Of a stretch of DNA of 64,000 nt, positions 32,487 through 41,573 are shown piece after piece (positions within the stretch are counted from its first letter, which is position 1; every line of letters begins with the position of its first letter). This stretch comes from Mycobacterium sp. PS03-16 (GTDB lineage Bacteria; Actinomycetota; Actinomycetes; Mycobacteriales; Mycobacteriaceae). The notes beneath the pieces are model-generated. The model ran no database searches. It was not told where the DNA came from and saw only the letters and a list, made by a program, of their open reading frames with translations. The stretch covers positions 124,001 to 188,000 of the forward strand of contig NZ_SPQO01000004.1 in assembly GCF_004570325.1 (NCBI RefSeq). Direction: 5' to 3'. A program made the position numbers and the translations under genes.

Positions 32487-33437
32487 ATGGCCGACCACAT
32501 CCTCGAACCGGCAGCCCGGGACTTCGCCACTTCGAGGTCCACGCCGCCGTTCCTCGACGAGCTCGGGCCGGCCGGCGCCCGCAAGGTGCTCGACGACGTC
32601 CAGGCGCAGCCGGTGCCGATGCCCGACGTCACCGACACCTGGGTGACGGTCCCCTGCGATCACGGCGACGTCCGGGTGCGGATCGTCACCCCACGCGGCG
32701 CGCAGGCGCCGCTGCCCGTGGTGCTCTACATCCACGGCGGTGGATGGGTGCTCGGCAACGCCGCCACCCATGACCGGCTGGTCCGCGAACTGGCCGTCGG
32801 AGCCGGCGCCGCGGTGGCGTTCGTCGAGTACGACCGCTCACCGGAGGCGCAGTACCCGGTGGCCATCGAGCAGGCCTATGCGGCCGCCCGGTGGATCACC
32901 CGCCACGGCGCCGACCACGGCCTCGACGCGTCACGCCTGGCCGTGGCCGGCGACTCGGTGGGCGGCAACATGACCGCCGCGGTGACGATCCTGGCCAAGC
33001 GGCGCAGTGACGTGTCGTTTCTCCACCAGTCGATGTACTACCCGGTCACCGACGCCGGCCAGGACACCGGCAGCTACCGCGAATTCGCCGACGGGCCGTT
33101 CCTGACGGCCAGGGCGATGGCGTGGTTCTGGGACTGCTACCTGCCCGAGGTGGCGGTGCGCGCGGAGAGCACGGCCTCACCGTTGCGCGCCGCGGCCGAC
33201 GAACTGGCTGGCCTGCCACCGGCATTGGTGATCGTCGACGAGAACGACGTGCTGCGCGACGAAGGCGAGGCCTACGCCCGCGCGCTCACCGCCGCCGGGG
33301 TCCGCACGACCAGCGTGCGATTCAACGGCATCCTGCACGACTTCATGATGCTCAACCCGGTCCGCGAGACCGCCGCGGCGAGTGCGGCGATCGACCTGGC
33401 CAACCTCACATTACGAAAGGTGTTCGGACATGACTGA
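32487..33437 (+). CDS. HSL-type alpha/beta hydrolase (carboxylesterase)
   Basis: A 316-aa esterase of the hormone-sensitive-lipase group: HGGGW at 83-87 (oxyanion), GDSVGG with Ser157, an Asp in the VDENDVLRDEG segment and the His in GILHDF. It would hydrolyse short-chain or activated esters in the cytoplasm; no signal peptide. ATG 32487 has a GGGAGA site; the GTG at 32466 is an alternative. Its last 8 bases overlap the next gene, so the set is translationally coupled. Confidence 0.88.
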   Translation: MADHILEPAARDFATSRSTPPFLDELGPAGARKVLDDVQAQPVPMPDVTDTWVTVPCDHGDVRVRIVTPRGAQAPLPVVLYIHGGGWVLGNAATHDRLVRELAVGAGAAVAFVEYDRSPEAQYPVAIEQAYAAARWITRHGADHGLDASRLAVAGDSVGGNMTAAVTILAKRRSDVSFLHQSMYYPVTDAGQDTGSYREFADGPFLTARAMAWFWDCYLPEVAVRAESTASPLRAAADELAGLPPALVIVDENDVLRDEGEAYARALTAAGVRTTSVRFNGILHDFMMLNPVRETAAASAAIDLANLTLRKVFGHD

Positions 33438-34185
33438 TTCACGCAAGATCGCGGTCGTCGGTGCCACCGGCCAGATCGGCACCCAGGTGGTCGATCTGCT
33501 CCGCGGCGGTGGCCACGAGGTCGTCGCGGTATCGCGCTCCTCGGGTGCGGACGTGTTGACCGGCGACGGACTGCAGGAGGCGCTGGCCGGCGCCCAGGTG
33601 CTCGTGGACGTGACGAATTCGCCGTCGTTCGAGGACGGTCCGGTGCTGGACTTCTTCAGCCGGTCATCGGCGAACCTGGTCTCCGCGGCGCGCGAGGCCG
33701 GCGTCGGTCACCTCGTCGTGCTGTCGATCGTCGGTGCGGACGCGCTGCCCGAGAGCGGCTACATGCGGGCCAAGGTGGTGCAGGAGAAGACGGTGATCGA
33801 GTCCGGGTTGCCGTACACGATCGTGCGGGCCACCCAGTTCCACGAATTCGCCGAGATGATCACCGGCTCGCTGATCGTCGACGGGCAGGTGCACGCCCCC
33901 GACGCGCGGATCCAGCCGATCGCCGCGGCCGCCGTGGCGGTCGAGATGGCCCGTGCGGCGACCGCGGCCCCCGTCGATGGTGTGGTGAACATCGGTGGGC
34001 CGGAGAAGATGTCGTTCGCCGACATGGCGCGCGCGGTGCTCGCCGCCCAGGGTGCGGACACCGCCGTCGTGATCGATCCGTCGGCCACCTACTTCGGCAC
34101 CCCGGTCGACGACCACAGCCTGGTCACCGGCGACGGCGCCACGATCGTCGGCGCCACCTTCACCGATTGGCTGGCCACCCGATGA
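33430..34185 (+). CDS. NAD(P)-binding NmrA/SDR-type protein
   Basis: A 251-aa atypical short-chain dehydrogenase. The Rossmann motif is VGATGQIG (residues 10-17). It lacks the classical Tyr-x3-Lys site in an obvious form; YMRAKVVQEKTV supplies a Tyr/Lys pair of the extended NmrA kind. Substrate binding or quinone/NADPH sensing are both known in this group. ATGA overlap joins it to the cupin gene. Confidence 0.8.
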   Translation: MTDSRKIAVVGATGQIGTQVVDLLRGGGHEVVAVSRSSGADVLTGDGLQEALAGAQVLVDVTNSPSFEDGPVLDFFSRSSANLVSAAREAGVGHLVVLSIVGADALPESGYMRAKVVQEKTVIESGLPYTIVRATQFHEFAEMITGSLIVDGQVHAPDARIQPIAAAAVAVEMARAATAAPVDGVVNIGGPEKMSFADMARAVLAAQGADTAVVIDPSATYFGTPVDDHSLVTGDGATIVGATFTDWLATR

Positions 34186-34586
34186 ACGATCCCGCCGACC
34201 TGATGAGCGCTCTGACGGTGATCCAGAGCGTCACGCCGCCGTTCATCCCCACCGACGCCGAGGTGATGACCGCGGTCATCACCTGGCCTCCGGGTAGCCC
34301 GGGTGCGCCGCCGCACCGCCACCCCGGCGGGCCCGCGTTCGGCTACGTCCTGGAGGGCGAGATGCTCTTCGAGCTCGAAGGCGAAGCGCCGCGGGTGATC
34401 TCGGCAGGCGAGGCGTTCTGGGAGCCGGGCGGTGACGTCATCCACTACTCGGACGCCAACCACCGCGACGATGTCGCGCTGCGGTTCGTGGTCACCATGC
34501 TGTGCCGGCCGGGCCAGCCGATGCTGGTGCCGGTCGACGAGGAGGAGCTCGAGGCGCGCAAGGACCGCCGGGTGCCGCGGTCATGA
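34182..34586 (+). CDS. Single-domain cupin
   Basis: A 134-aa beta-barrel protein. Cupin motif 1 is PPHRHPGGPAFGYVLEGEM (His45, His47, Glu), motif 2 is GEAFWEPGGDVIHYSDAN. A mononuclear metal site is therefore likely. In such operons it may be a small-molecule dioxygenase, isomerase or sensor; the reaction is unknown. Overlaps both neighbours by ATGA. Confidence 0.85.
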   Translation: MNDPADLMSALTVIQSVTPPFIPTDAEVMTAVITWPPGSPGAPPHRHPGGPAFGYVLEGEMLFELEGEAPRVISAGEAFWEPGGDVIHYSDANHRDDVALRFVVTMLCRPGQPMLVPVDEEELEARKDRRVPRS

Positions 34587-35242
34587 GCGAATTCGACGAG
34601 GTGGTGCTGGCGCGACGGTCGTCGCGGATGTTCCTCCCCGACAAGCCGGTGCCGCAGGAACTGCTCGACGAGGCCCTGTCGATCGCGATGCGGGCGCCGT
34701 CGAACTCCAACACCCAACCCTGGCACGTCTACCTCGTCACCGGTGAGCGGCGGGCGCGACTGGCCGACGCGCTGCTCGACGCGGTCGACACGTCGCCCCC
34801 GACGGTGGCGTCGGCCGGTCTGCCACCCAGATTCGCCGCGCGGCGGGCCGAGAGCGGCGCCCTGCTCTACGGCGCGATGGGCATCGCGCGGGACGACGCC
34901 GCCGGACGCTGGGTGGCCCAGCGGCGCAACTGGGCGTTCTTCGGCGCCCCGGTCGCCGGGGTGGTGTGCATGCACCGCGACTTCGGGGCGGTGGACGCGA
35001 TGGGCGTCGGAATGTTCCTGCAGACCTTCCTGCTCGCCCTCACCGAACGCGGGATCGGCAGCTGCGTGCAGGTCGCGATCGCGCTGTACCCGCAGGTGCT
35101 GCGCGCGCAGTTGGACATACCCGAGGAACTGACCGTGCTGTGCGGGATGTCGATCGGGTACGCCGACCCGGGATTCGCGGCCAACAGCCTGGTCACCCCG
35201 CGCAACCCGGTCGCCGAGAACGTCGAGTTCGTGGGCTCCTGA
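34583..35242 (+). CDS. Nitroreductase-family flavoprotein
   Basis: A 219-aa FMN-dependent oxidoreductase: RRSSRMF at the N-terminus (FMN phosphate site), RAPSNSNTQPWH, and GIGSCVQVAIALYPQVLR near the end, typical of the family. It would reduce nitro groups, quinones or enones using NAD(P)H. Fourth and last coupled gene after the LAL regulator; 92 bp then separate it from the acyltransferase gene. Confidence 0.88.
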   Translation: MSEFDEVVLARRSSRMFLPDKPVPQELLDEALSIAMRAPSNSNTQPWHVYLVTGERRARLADALLDAVDTSPPTVASAGLPPRFAARRAESGALLYGAMGIARDDAAGRWVAQRRNWAFFGAPVAGVVCMHRDFGAVDAMGVGMFLQTFLLALTERGIGSCVQVAIALYPQVLRAQLDIPEELTVLCGMSIGYADPGFAANSLVTPRNPVAENVEFVGS

Positions 35243-35334
35243 GTCGCTCCGGCGGGCAACTCGTCACCCAGCGTGCACGAACACGTCACGTGGTGATTGC
35301 CGTCACGCCGGACGGTTCAGCGACCGTGCTGGCT

Positions 35335-36168
35335 ATGAGCACTGCCTCTGTACTCATCGCCGCAGATCAACCGGCAACGGCGGACATCCCCCGCTACAGC
35401 CTGCTGTTGTCCACCGACCCCGGGCTCATCGAGGCCGCGCAGCGGCTCCGTCACGACGTGTTCACCTCCGAGCCGGGATTCGCACTGGCCGGCGCGCTCG
35501 ACGGGCGTGACGCCGACCGGTTCGACGAGTACTGCGACCACCTGCTGGTCCGCGAGGAGCGGACCGGCGAACTGGTCGGCTGCTACCGGATGCTGCCGCC
35601 GCCGGGCGCGATCGCCGCGGGCGGCCTGTACACGGCCACCGAGTTCGACGTCCGCGCGCTCGACCCGCTGCGGCCGTCGCTGGTGGAGATGGGCCGGGCG
35701 GTGGTGCGTGAGGACCACCGCAACGGCGGCGTGGTGCTGCTGATGTGGGCGGGCATCCTGGCCTACCTGGACCGCTGCGGCTACGACTACGTGACCGGCT
35801 GCGTCTCGGTGCCGGTGCACGGCACGCCGGGGGAGGCCCCGGGCAGCCAGATCCGCGGTGTGCGCGACTTCGTCAACCGGCGCCACGCCGCCCCGGCGTG
35901 CTACACCGTGCGCCCGTACCGGCCCGTGACCGTGGACGGCAGAGGACTCGACGACATCGCACCGCCGGCCCGGGTGGCGGTGCCTCCGCTGATGCGCGGC
36001 TACCTGCGCCTCGGCGCCCAGGTGTGCGGTGAGCCCGCGCACGACCCGGACTTCGGCGTCGGCGACTTCCCGGCGCTGCTGGACAAACGCCGGGCCGACG
36101 TCCGCTACCTACGCCGGCTGCGGTCGGTGTCGGCGGCCGGCGACATGGCGAATGGGCTGGGATCGTGA
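35335..36168 (+). CDS. GNAT/OlsB-type N-acyltransferase (Rv3027c-like)
   Basis: A 277-aa protein of the OlsB branch of acyltransferases, which link a 3-hydroxyacyl chain from ACP to an amino acid such as ornithine. The region RLRHDVFTSEPGFAL, the DEYCDHLLV segment, then LVEMGRAVVREDHRNGGVVLLMWAGI fits that family. Its GTGA overlap with a PlsC-like gene repeats the OlsB-OlsA pairing. Ornithine lipid synthesis is therefore likely but unproven. ATG 35335 is the start. Confidence 0.83.
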   Translation: MSTASVLIAADQPATADIPRYSLLLSTDPGLIEAAQRLRHDVFTSEPGFALAGALDGRDADRFDEYCDHLLVREERTGELVGCYRMLPPPGAIAAGGLYTATEFDVRALDPLRPSLVEMGRAVVREDHRNGGVVLLMWAGILAYLDRCGYDYVTGCVSVPVHGTPGEAPGSQIRGVRDFVNRRHAAPACYTVRPYRPVTVDGRGLDDIAPPARVAVPPLMRGYLRLGAQVCGEPAHDPDFGVGDFPALLDKRRADVRYLRRLRSVSAAGDMANGLGS

Positions 36169-37001
36169 CCATCGCCACCGAACACGCCTGGCTGCAACGG
36201 GCCACCTGCGACGAAAGCTGCGTGCACGCCGGCGCCGACCGGCCCGGCCGACGGTGGGGGGTGAGGGTGCGCACCACCGTGCGCGTGACCTGCGCCCTAC
36301 TGCTCTTCGCGTTCGTGTGGCTGCTTGCGCTGCCGATGCCCGGCCGCTCCCACCTGCAGCGCGGCTACTGCCGGTTGATGCTGCGCTGCTTCGGCGTGCG
36401 GATGTCGATCTCGGGCGGGCCGATCCGCAACCTGCGCGGGGTGCTCGTGGTCAGCGGGCACGTCTCGTGGCTGGACATCTTCGCGATCGGCGCGGTCCTG
36501 CCCGGGTCGTTCGTCGCGCGGGCCGATCTCGTCGACTGGCCCGCGCTCGGACCGATCGTGCGCCTCATGAAGGTCATCCCGATCGACCGGTCCAGCCTGC
36601 ACCGGCTGCCGGCGGTGGTGCACGCGGTGGCCACCCGGCTGCGCGGCGGCCACACCGTCGTCGCGTTCCCCGAGGGCACCACCTGGTGCGGCCTCGGCTA
36701 CGGCCGGTTCCGCCCGGCCATGTTCCAGGCCGCGATCGACGCGGGCCGGCCGGTGCAGCCGCTGCGGCTGCACTACCGGCACCGCGACGGGCGGAAGTCG
36801 ACGGTGCCCGCCTTCGTCGGCGACGATTCGCTGCTGGCCTCGGTGCAGCGCGTGATCACCGCCCGCCGCACCGTCTGCCACATCAACGTGGAGTCGCTGC
36901 AGCTGCCCGGCGACGACCGTCGTGACCTGGCCGCACGCTGTGAGGCCGCGGTGCGTGGCGCCGCCCCGGCACCCGCGGACGCGCACGCGCTGGTCGCCTG
37001 A
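36165..37001 (+). CDS. PlsC/OlsA-type 1-acyl transferase (Rv3026c-like)
   Basis: A 278-aa membrane-associated acyltransferase with one N-terminal helix (about 38-58). The catalytic motif HX4D is His99-Asp104 (HVSWLD) and the glycerol-phosphate motif is PEGTT at about 169-173. With the preceding gene it would add the second acyl chain of an amino acid lipid, or act in phosphatidic acid synthesis. GTG 36165 overlaps the upstream TGA. Confidence 0.87.
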   Translation: MTIATEHAWLQRATCDESCVHAGADRPGRRWGVRVRTTVRVTCALLLFAFVWLLALPMPGRSHLQRGYCRLMLRCFGVRMSISGGPIRNLRGVLVVSGHVSWLDIFAIGAVLPGSFVARADLVDWPALGPIVRLMKVIPIDRSSLHRLPAVVHAVATRLRGGHTVVAFPEGTTWCGLGYGRFRPAMFQAAIDAGRPVQPLRLHYRHRDGRKSTVPAFVGDDSLLASVQRVITARRTVCHINVESLQLPGDDRRDLAARCEAAVRGAAPAPADAHALVA

Positions 37002-37048
37002 CCGGGCCATCCGGGGGCCGCTGTTCCGACGGCTATCCTGGACGGGCC

Positions 37049-38245
37049 ATGACCTCGCCGAAGTCGGTCTACCTGGATCACGCCGCCACGACCCCGATGC
37101 ACCCCGCTGCCATCGAGGCGATGACGGCTGTGCTGGCGACGGTGGGCAACGCCTCGTCACTGCACGGCGCGGGCCGGGTGGCGCGCCGCCGCATGGAGGA
37201 GGCGCGCGAGACGCTGGCCCAGCTGCTCGGTGCGCGGCCGTCCGAGGTGATCTTCTGCGCCGGCGGCACCGAAAGCGACAACCTGGCCGTCAAGGGCATC
37301 TTCTGGGCGCGGCGCGACGCCGAACCGCAGCGGCGCCGGATCGTCACCACCCCCATCGAGCACCACGCCGTGCTCGACGCGGTGGAATGGCTGGTCGCGC
37401 ACGAAGGCGCGGAGGTGACGTGGCTGCCGGTCGAGCCGGACGGATCGGTGACGCCCGCCGCGCTGCGCGAGGTGCTGCGCTCCCACGACGATGTCGCGCT
37501 GGTGTCGGTGATGTGGGCGAACAACGAGGTCGGCACCATCTCGCCGATCGCCGAACTGGCCGCGGTGGCCGCCGAGTTCGCGGTGCCGATGCACAGCGAC
37601 GCGGTGCAGGCCGTCGGCGCGGTCCCGGTCGATTTCGCGGCCAGCGGGCTGTCGGCGATGAGTGTGGCCGCGCACAAGTTCGGCGGTCCCATCGGGGTCG
37701 GCGCGCTGCTGCTGCGCCGCGATGTGGCGTGTGTGCCGCTGCTGCACGGCGGCGGGCAGGAGCGCGACGTGCGTTCGGGCACACCGTATGTCGCCGGTGC
37801 GGTGGCGATGGCCGCCGCGGCGCGGATCGCCGTCGACGGACTGGAAGCCCACAGTGTCCGGGTGTCGGCGCTGCGCGACCGGCTGGTCGACGGGGTGCTG
37901 TCGACGATCGACGACGCCTACCTCAACGGGGCGCCCGGGGCCGGGCGGCTTCCGGGCAACGCGCACTTCACGTTCCGCGGGTGTGAGGGCGATTCGCTAC
38001 TGATGCTGCTGGACGCCAGGGGCATCGAGTGCTCGACCGGGTCGGCGTGTACGGCCGGGGTCGCGCAGCCGTCGCACGTGCTGATCGCGATGGGCGCCGA
38101 TCCGGCGAGCGCGCGCGGATCGCTGCGACTGTCACTGGGGCACACCAGCACCGACGCCGACGTCGACGCGGTGCTCGAGGTGTTGCCCGCCGCGGTGGAC
38201 CGGGCCCGGCAGGCCGCACTGGCCGCCTCGGGGGCGGTGGAGTAG
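37049..38245 (+). CDS. iscS: Cysteine desulfurase
   Basis: A 398-aa PLP enzyme that takes sulfur from cysteine as a persulfide. The PLP Lys is Lys210 (HKFGG), and the sulfur-carrying Cys is Cys334 in the active loop (STGSACTAG). The N-terminus is [10 protein letters not shown]. Its TAG is followed directly by the ATG of mnmA, so sulfur is probably passed to MnmA for tRNA thiolation, besides other sulfur acceptors. Confidence 0.95.
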   Translation: MTSPKSVYLDHAATTPMHPAAIEAMTAVLATVGNASSLHGAGRVARRRMEEARETLAQLLGARPSEVIFCAGGTESDNLAVKGIFWARRDAEPQRRRIVTTPIEHHAVLDAVEWLVAHEGAEVTWLPVEPDGSVTPAALREVLRSHDDVALVSVMWANNEVGTISPIAELAAVAAEFAVPMHSDAVQAVGAVPVDFAASGLSAMSVAAHKFGGPIGVGALLLRRDVACVPLLHGGGQERDVRSGTPYVAGAVAMAAAARIAVDGLEAHSVRVSALRDRLVDGVLSTIDDAYLNGAPGAGRLPGNAHFTFRGCEGDSLLMLLDARGIECSTGSACTAGVAQPSHVLIAMGADPASARGSLRLSLGHTSTDADVDAVLEVLPAAVDRARQAALAASGAVE

Positions 38246-39325
38246 ATGCGCGTCCTGGTCGCGATGAGCGGCGGCGTCGACTCCTCGGTCGCCGCCGCCC
38301 GCATGGTCGACGCCGGACACGACGTCGTGGGCGTGCATCTCGCGCTGTCGGCGGCGCCGGGCACGCTGCGGACCGGGTCACGGGGCTGCTGCTCCAAGGA
38401 GGACGCCGGCGATGCCCGTCGCGTCGCCGATGTGCTCGACATCCCGTTCTACGTCTGGGATTTCGCCGACCGGTTCAAAGAGGATGTGATCGACGACTTC
38501 GTCGCGTCCTACGCGCGTGGCGAGACGCCGAACCCGTGTGTGCGGTGCAACGAAAAGATCAAGTTCTCCGCGCTGGCCGGGCGGGCGCTGGCGCTGGGCT
38601 TCGACGCGCTGGCGACGGGTCACTACGCGCGGCTGGCCGACGGCCGGCTGCGCCGCGCGGTCGATGCGGACAAGGACCAGTCGTACGTGCTCGGGGTGCT
38701 GACGGCCGAGCAGCTGCGGCATGCGGTGTTCCCGGTCGGCGACACGCCTAAGGCGCAGATCCGCGAGGAGGCCGCCCGGCGCGGGCTGGCCGTCGCGGAC
38801 AAGCCCGACAGCCACGACATCTGCTTCATCCCGTCGGGGGACACCCGGGCGTTCCTGGGCGCGCGGATCGGCGTGCGGCCCGGCGCGGTGGTCGACGCGG
38901 GCGGGACGAAACTCGCCGAACACCAGGGCGTGCACGGTTTCACGATCGGTCAGCGCAAGGGGCTCGGCATCGCCGGACCGGGGCCGGACGGTCAGCCGCG
39001 GTATGTCACCGGCATCGACGCCGGGACCGGCACGGTCCGCGTCGGCGGCGTCGACGATCTCGACGTGTGGCGGTTGCGCGGTGAGCGGCCGGTGTTCACC
39101 GCCGGTGCGCCGTTCGCGGGTCCGGTGGAGTGCCAGGTGCAGGTGCGCGCCCACGGCGGGCTGGCCGACGGCGTCGCCTCGTTCGACGACGGCGTGTTGT
39201 CGGTGGACCTGCGCGGGCCGCTGCGCGGGGTGGCGTCGGGACAGACCATGGTGATCTACCGGCCCGCCCCCGAGGGGGACGAGGTGCTGGCCAGCGCGAC
39301 GATCAGCGGGGCGGACGGACGCTAG
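38246..39325 (+). CDS. mnmA: tRNA 2-thiouridylase
   Basis: A 359-aa enzyme that adds sulfur to U34 of Lys, Glu and Gln tRNAs. The PP-loop is [16 protein letters not shown], the catalytic Cys are in NPCVRCN and SHDICFI. The start codon touches the stop of iscS. In M. tuberculosis the next segment carries PPE/Esx genes and IS1081 (Rv3017c-Rv3023c, recalled); here lpqA follows after 12 bases. Confidence 0.95.
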   Translation: MRVLVAMSGGVDSSVAAARMVDAGHDVVGVHLALSAAPGTLRTGSRGCCSKEDAGDARRVADVLDIPFYVWDFADRFKEDVIDDFVASYARGETPNPCVRCNEKIKFSALAGRALALGFDALATGHYARLADGRLRRAVDADKDQSYVLGVLTAEQLRHAVFPVGDTPKAQIREEAARRGLAVADKPDSHDICFIPSGDTRAFLGARIGVRPGAVVDAGGTKLAEHQGVHGFTIGQRKGLGIAGPGPDGQPRYVTGIDAGTGTVRVGGVDDLDVWRLRGERPVFTAGAPFAGPVECQVQVRAHGGLADGVASFDDGVLSVDLRGPLRGVASGQTMVIYRPAPEGDEVLASATISGADGR

Positions 39326-39337
39326 GTAGGTGCGGGC

Positions 39338-39970
39338 TCAGCCCGGCACCTTGGCCAGGATGTTCGTCATCACGATGCCCGGCACCGATTCCGAGAACGC
39401 GCAGAACGTCACCTCGACCAGCACCGCCGACTTGAGCCGGTAGTCGCGGCCGCAGGCGCCCGGCCGCGTCGAGAGCGCGTCGGGGGTCGCGGTCCAGTCA
39501 CCGACGTAGGCCGGCCCGTAACCGGTGGCGTCGCAGCCGCCGACCCGTGCCACCAGCGCGTCGAACGCCCGCTGAGCGGTCGGCCCGTCGCGGTATCCGG
39601 CCGCGCCCTGCGAGATCAGGCCACCGTCAGGCGGGTTCTGGAAGGTCGTCTTGTGAAACTCCTCGACCTCGTCGCCGAAGGTCTGCGTCTCGGCGAACAG
39701 CCATCCACACTCATCGGGCACGCTGTCCATCAGCGGTTCGATGTCGACCGGGATCTTGCCGTCCATGGTCGGGATGATCGTGAGATCCTCACCCGCGCCG
39801 GTGATGGCCTGCATCTGCGTGGTGTCGAGCATCAGCATGTCGACGTCGACGGGCGAGCGGGAGTCCTCGTCGAGACCGGGCACCGGCCGCACCGCCGTGC
39901 CATGGACCACCGACACGCACCCGGTCGCGAGCACCGCCGCGCCACAGGCCAGCAGCGCCCGCACGGTCAT
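39338..39970 (-). CDS. lpqA: Lipoprotein LpqA, PknH-like sensor domain
   Basis: A 210-aa lipoprotein with Cys18 at the end of its lipobox (AVLATGC). The mature part resembles the extracellular sensor domain of PknH (PF14032-type), with pairs of Cys such as ECGWLF and GGCDATG that form disulfides in that domain. Located outside the membrane; the ligand is unknown. Convergent with mnmA and divergent from the MetE-like gene. Confidence 0.85.
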   Translation of the reverse strand: MTVRALLACGAAVLATGCVSVVHGTAVRPVPGLDEDSRSPVDVDMLMLDTTQMQAITGAGEDLTIIPTMDGKIPVDIEPLMDSVPDECGWLFAETQTFGDEVEEFHKTTFQNPPDGGLISQGAAGYRDGPTAQRAFDALVARVGGCDATGYGPAYVGDWTATPDALSTRPGACGRDYRLKSAVLVEVTFCAFSESVPGIVMTNILAKVPG

Positions 39971-40022
39971 GGCCGTCCCCTTCCCGACGCCGAGAGTAGC
40001 CGCGTCGCATAGGGTGAAACGA

Positions 40023-41033
40023 GTGAATGTCTACGCCGCCGCGACCGGCATCGGGTCTTGGCCGGGAGCGACGCCGCGCCAGGCCGCCGAGATCGTGGTC
40101 GGTGAACTGCACGCGCTGCCGCACCTGGTCGAGCTGCCGTCGCGCGGCGTGGGCGCCGACATGATCGGTCGCGCCGCCGCCCTGCTGGTCGACATCGGCA
40201 TCGACACCGTCCCCCGCGGCTACCGCATCGCCGCCGGACGCAGCGCCGCCGCACGCAGAGCCGTCAGCCTGCTCGACGAGGACGTCGACGCGCTCGAGGA
40301 GGCGTGGGAGAAGGCCGGTCTGCGCGGATCCGGCCGCACGGTCAAGGTGCAGGCACCCGGCCCCGTCACGCTGGCCGCCGAGCTCGAACTGTCCGGGGGA
40401 CACCGCGCGATCACCGACCGCGGCGCGCTGCGCGATCTGGCGGCCTCACTCGCCGAGGGCATGGCGGTGCACCGTGCCGAGGTGTCCCGCCGGCTCGAGA
40501 CCCCGGTGGTCGTGCAGTTCGACGAGCCGCTGCTGCCCGCGGCGCTGGCCGGCCGGCTCACCGGCGTCACCAGCCTCACGCCCGTGCACCCCGTCGACGA
40601 GGCGGTCGCCACGCAGCTGCTCGACGAGTGCGTCGACCGGGTCGGCGGTGAGGTCGCGCTGCACTGCTGTGCGGTCGGGGTGCCGTGGAAGGTGCTGCAG
40701 CGCAGCAGTGTTCACGCGGTCGCCGTGGACGTCACGACCCTGGCCGCCGAGGATCTCGACGGCATCGGCGAGTTCGTCGACTCCCGACGCACCGTGCTGC
40801 TCGGGGTGGTGCCCGGCGCGCCGCCGGCGGCTCGGCCGTCGGTGGAGCAGGTCGCGGGCGCCGCGGTGTCGCTGACCGACCGGCTCGGCTTCGCGCGGGC
40901 GGTGCTGCGCGAGCGCATCGGCGTGACCCCCGCCTGCGGTTTGGCCACGGCGACGCCGGAGTGGGCGCGCACCGCGATCGAACTCGCGCAGAAGACGGCC
41001 GACGCGTTCGCCGACGACCCCGACGCGATCTGA
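40023..41033 (+). CDS. Cobalamin-independent methionine synthase C-terminal-like protein (Rv3015c-like)
   Basis: A 336-aa single TIM-barrel related to the C-terminal half of MetE, which is about 750 residues. It opens ATGIGSWPG, has QFDEPLLP and VALHCCAVG. The zinc-ligand His and Cys of MetE are only partly recognisable (HCC). Without the N-terminal half it cannot work as standard MetE; single-domain relatives accept other methyl donors. Start taken at GTG 40023, with GTG 40014 also possible. Confidence 0.8.
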   Translation: MNVYAAATGIGSWPGATPRQAAEIVVGELHALPHLVELPSRGVGADMIGRAAALLVDIGIDTVPRGYRIAAGRSAAARRAVSLLDEDVDALEEAWEKAGLRGSGRTVKVQAPGPVTLAAELELSGGHRAITDRGALRDLAASLAEGMAVHRAEVSRRLETPVVVQFDEPLLPAALAGRLTGVTSLTPVHPVDEAVATQLLDECVDRVGGEVALHCCAVGVPWKVLQRSSVHAVAVDVTTLAAEDLDGIGEFVDSRRTVLLGVVPGAPPAARPSVEQVAGAAVSLTDRLGFARAVLRERIGVTPACGLATATPEWARTAIELAQKTADAFADDPDAI

Positions 41034-41119
41034 CACGCCGCCTCATTGAGGCTGCACACAGTCTCAGCGAGCACTTCCTGCCATGCGCCGGTCAATCACT
41101 GCCAGCGGGATGAACCGCG

Positions 41120-41144
41120 CTGACCTGCGGGTTGTGCAGGTCAG
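41120..41144. other. Stem-loop between MetE-like gene and small secreted gene
   Basis: CTGACCTGC and its complement with a 7-base GGGTTGT loop. No T-run follows, so a 5' leader structure or weak terminator are both possible. Confidence 0.5.
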
Positions 41145-41192
41145 ACCGGCCAGGAACTCCTCCCGACCGAACGGATACGAAGAGGCAGTGAC

Positions 41193-41441
41193 ATGAACAA
41201 GTTCGGATTCGCCACCATCATCGCCGGCGCCGCCACCGCAGCCTTCCTGGGCCTGGCCGCCCCCGCGCAGGCCGCCCCCGCCGGGCCCGGCAACGCCGCC
41301 GACACCATCAGCTCGCTGGACGACCGCGGCTACGAGGTCCGCGTCACCCAGCAGGGCATGACCAAGCCGCTCGACGAGTCCAGCATCGTGTCGGTGCGCT
41401 ACGACAACGACGACCGCGTCGTCTACGTCACCACCCGCTGA
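41193..41441 (+). CDS. Small secreted protein, 82 aa
   Basis: The N-terminus (MNKFGFATIIAGAATAAFLG) is a signal peptide, probably cleaved after AQA. The mature peptide of about 54 residues is polar, with DDRGYEVRVTQQG and a final YDNDDRVVYVTTR; it resembles a short mycobacterial exported family of unknown role. The gene is flanked by a stem-loop and a strong terminator, so it forms its own transcription unit. The RBS is weak (GAGGCAGTGAC). Confidence 0.8.
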   Translation: MNKFGFATIIAGAATAAFLGLAAPAQAAPAGPGNAADTISSLDDRGYEVRVTQQGMTKPLDESSIVSVRYDNDDRVVYVTTR

Positions 41442-41453
41442 CCCACGACATAC

Positions 41454-41485
41454 CGAAGGGCGCCCCACGAATGGGGCGCCCTTCG
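41454..41485 (+). terminator. Intrinsic terminator
   Basis: CGAAGGGCGCCCC with its complement (13-bp stem, 6-base loop ACGAAT), 13 bases after the stop of the small secreted gene; it also lies after the convergent FadD stop at 41574. Confidence 0.8.
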
Positions 41486-41573
41486 TCTTGCGCGCCGAGA
41501 CTGCGCTGTGATCACGAAAGCGGCGAGATTCGCGATTTCACAGCGGTCTCGGCGACAAAGTCGAAACAAAACC

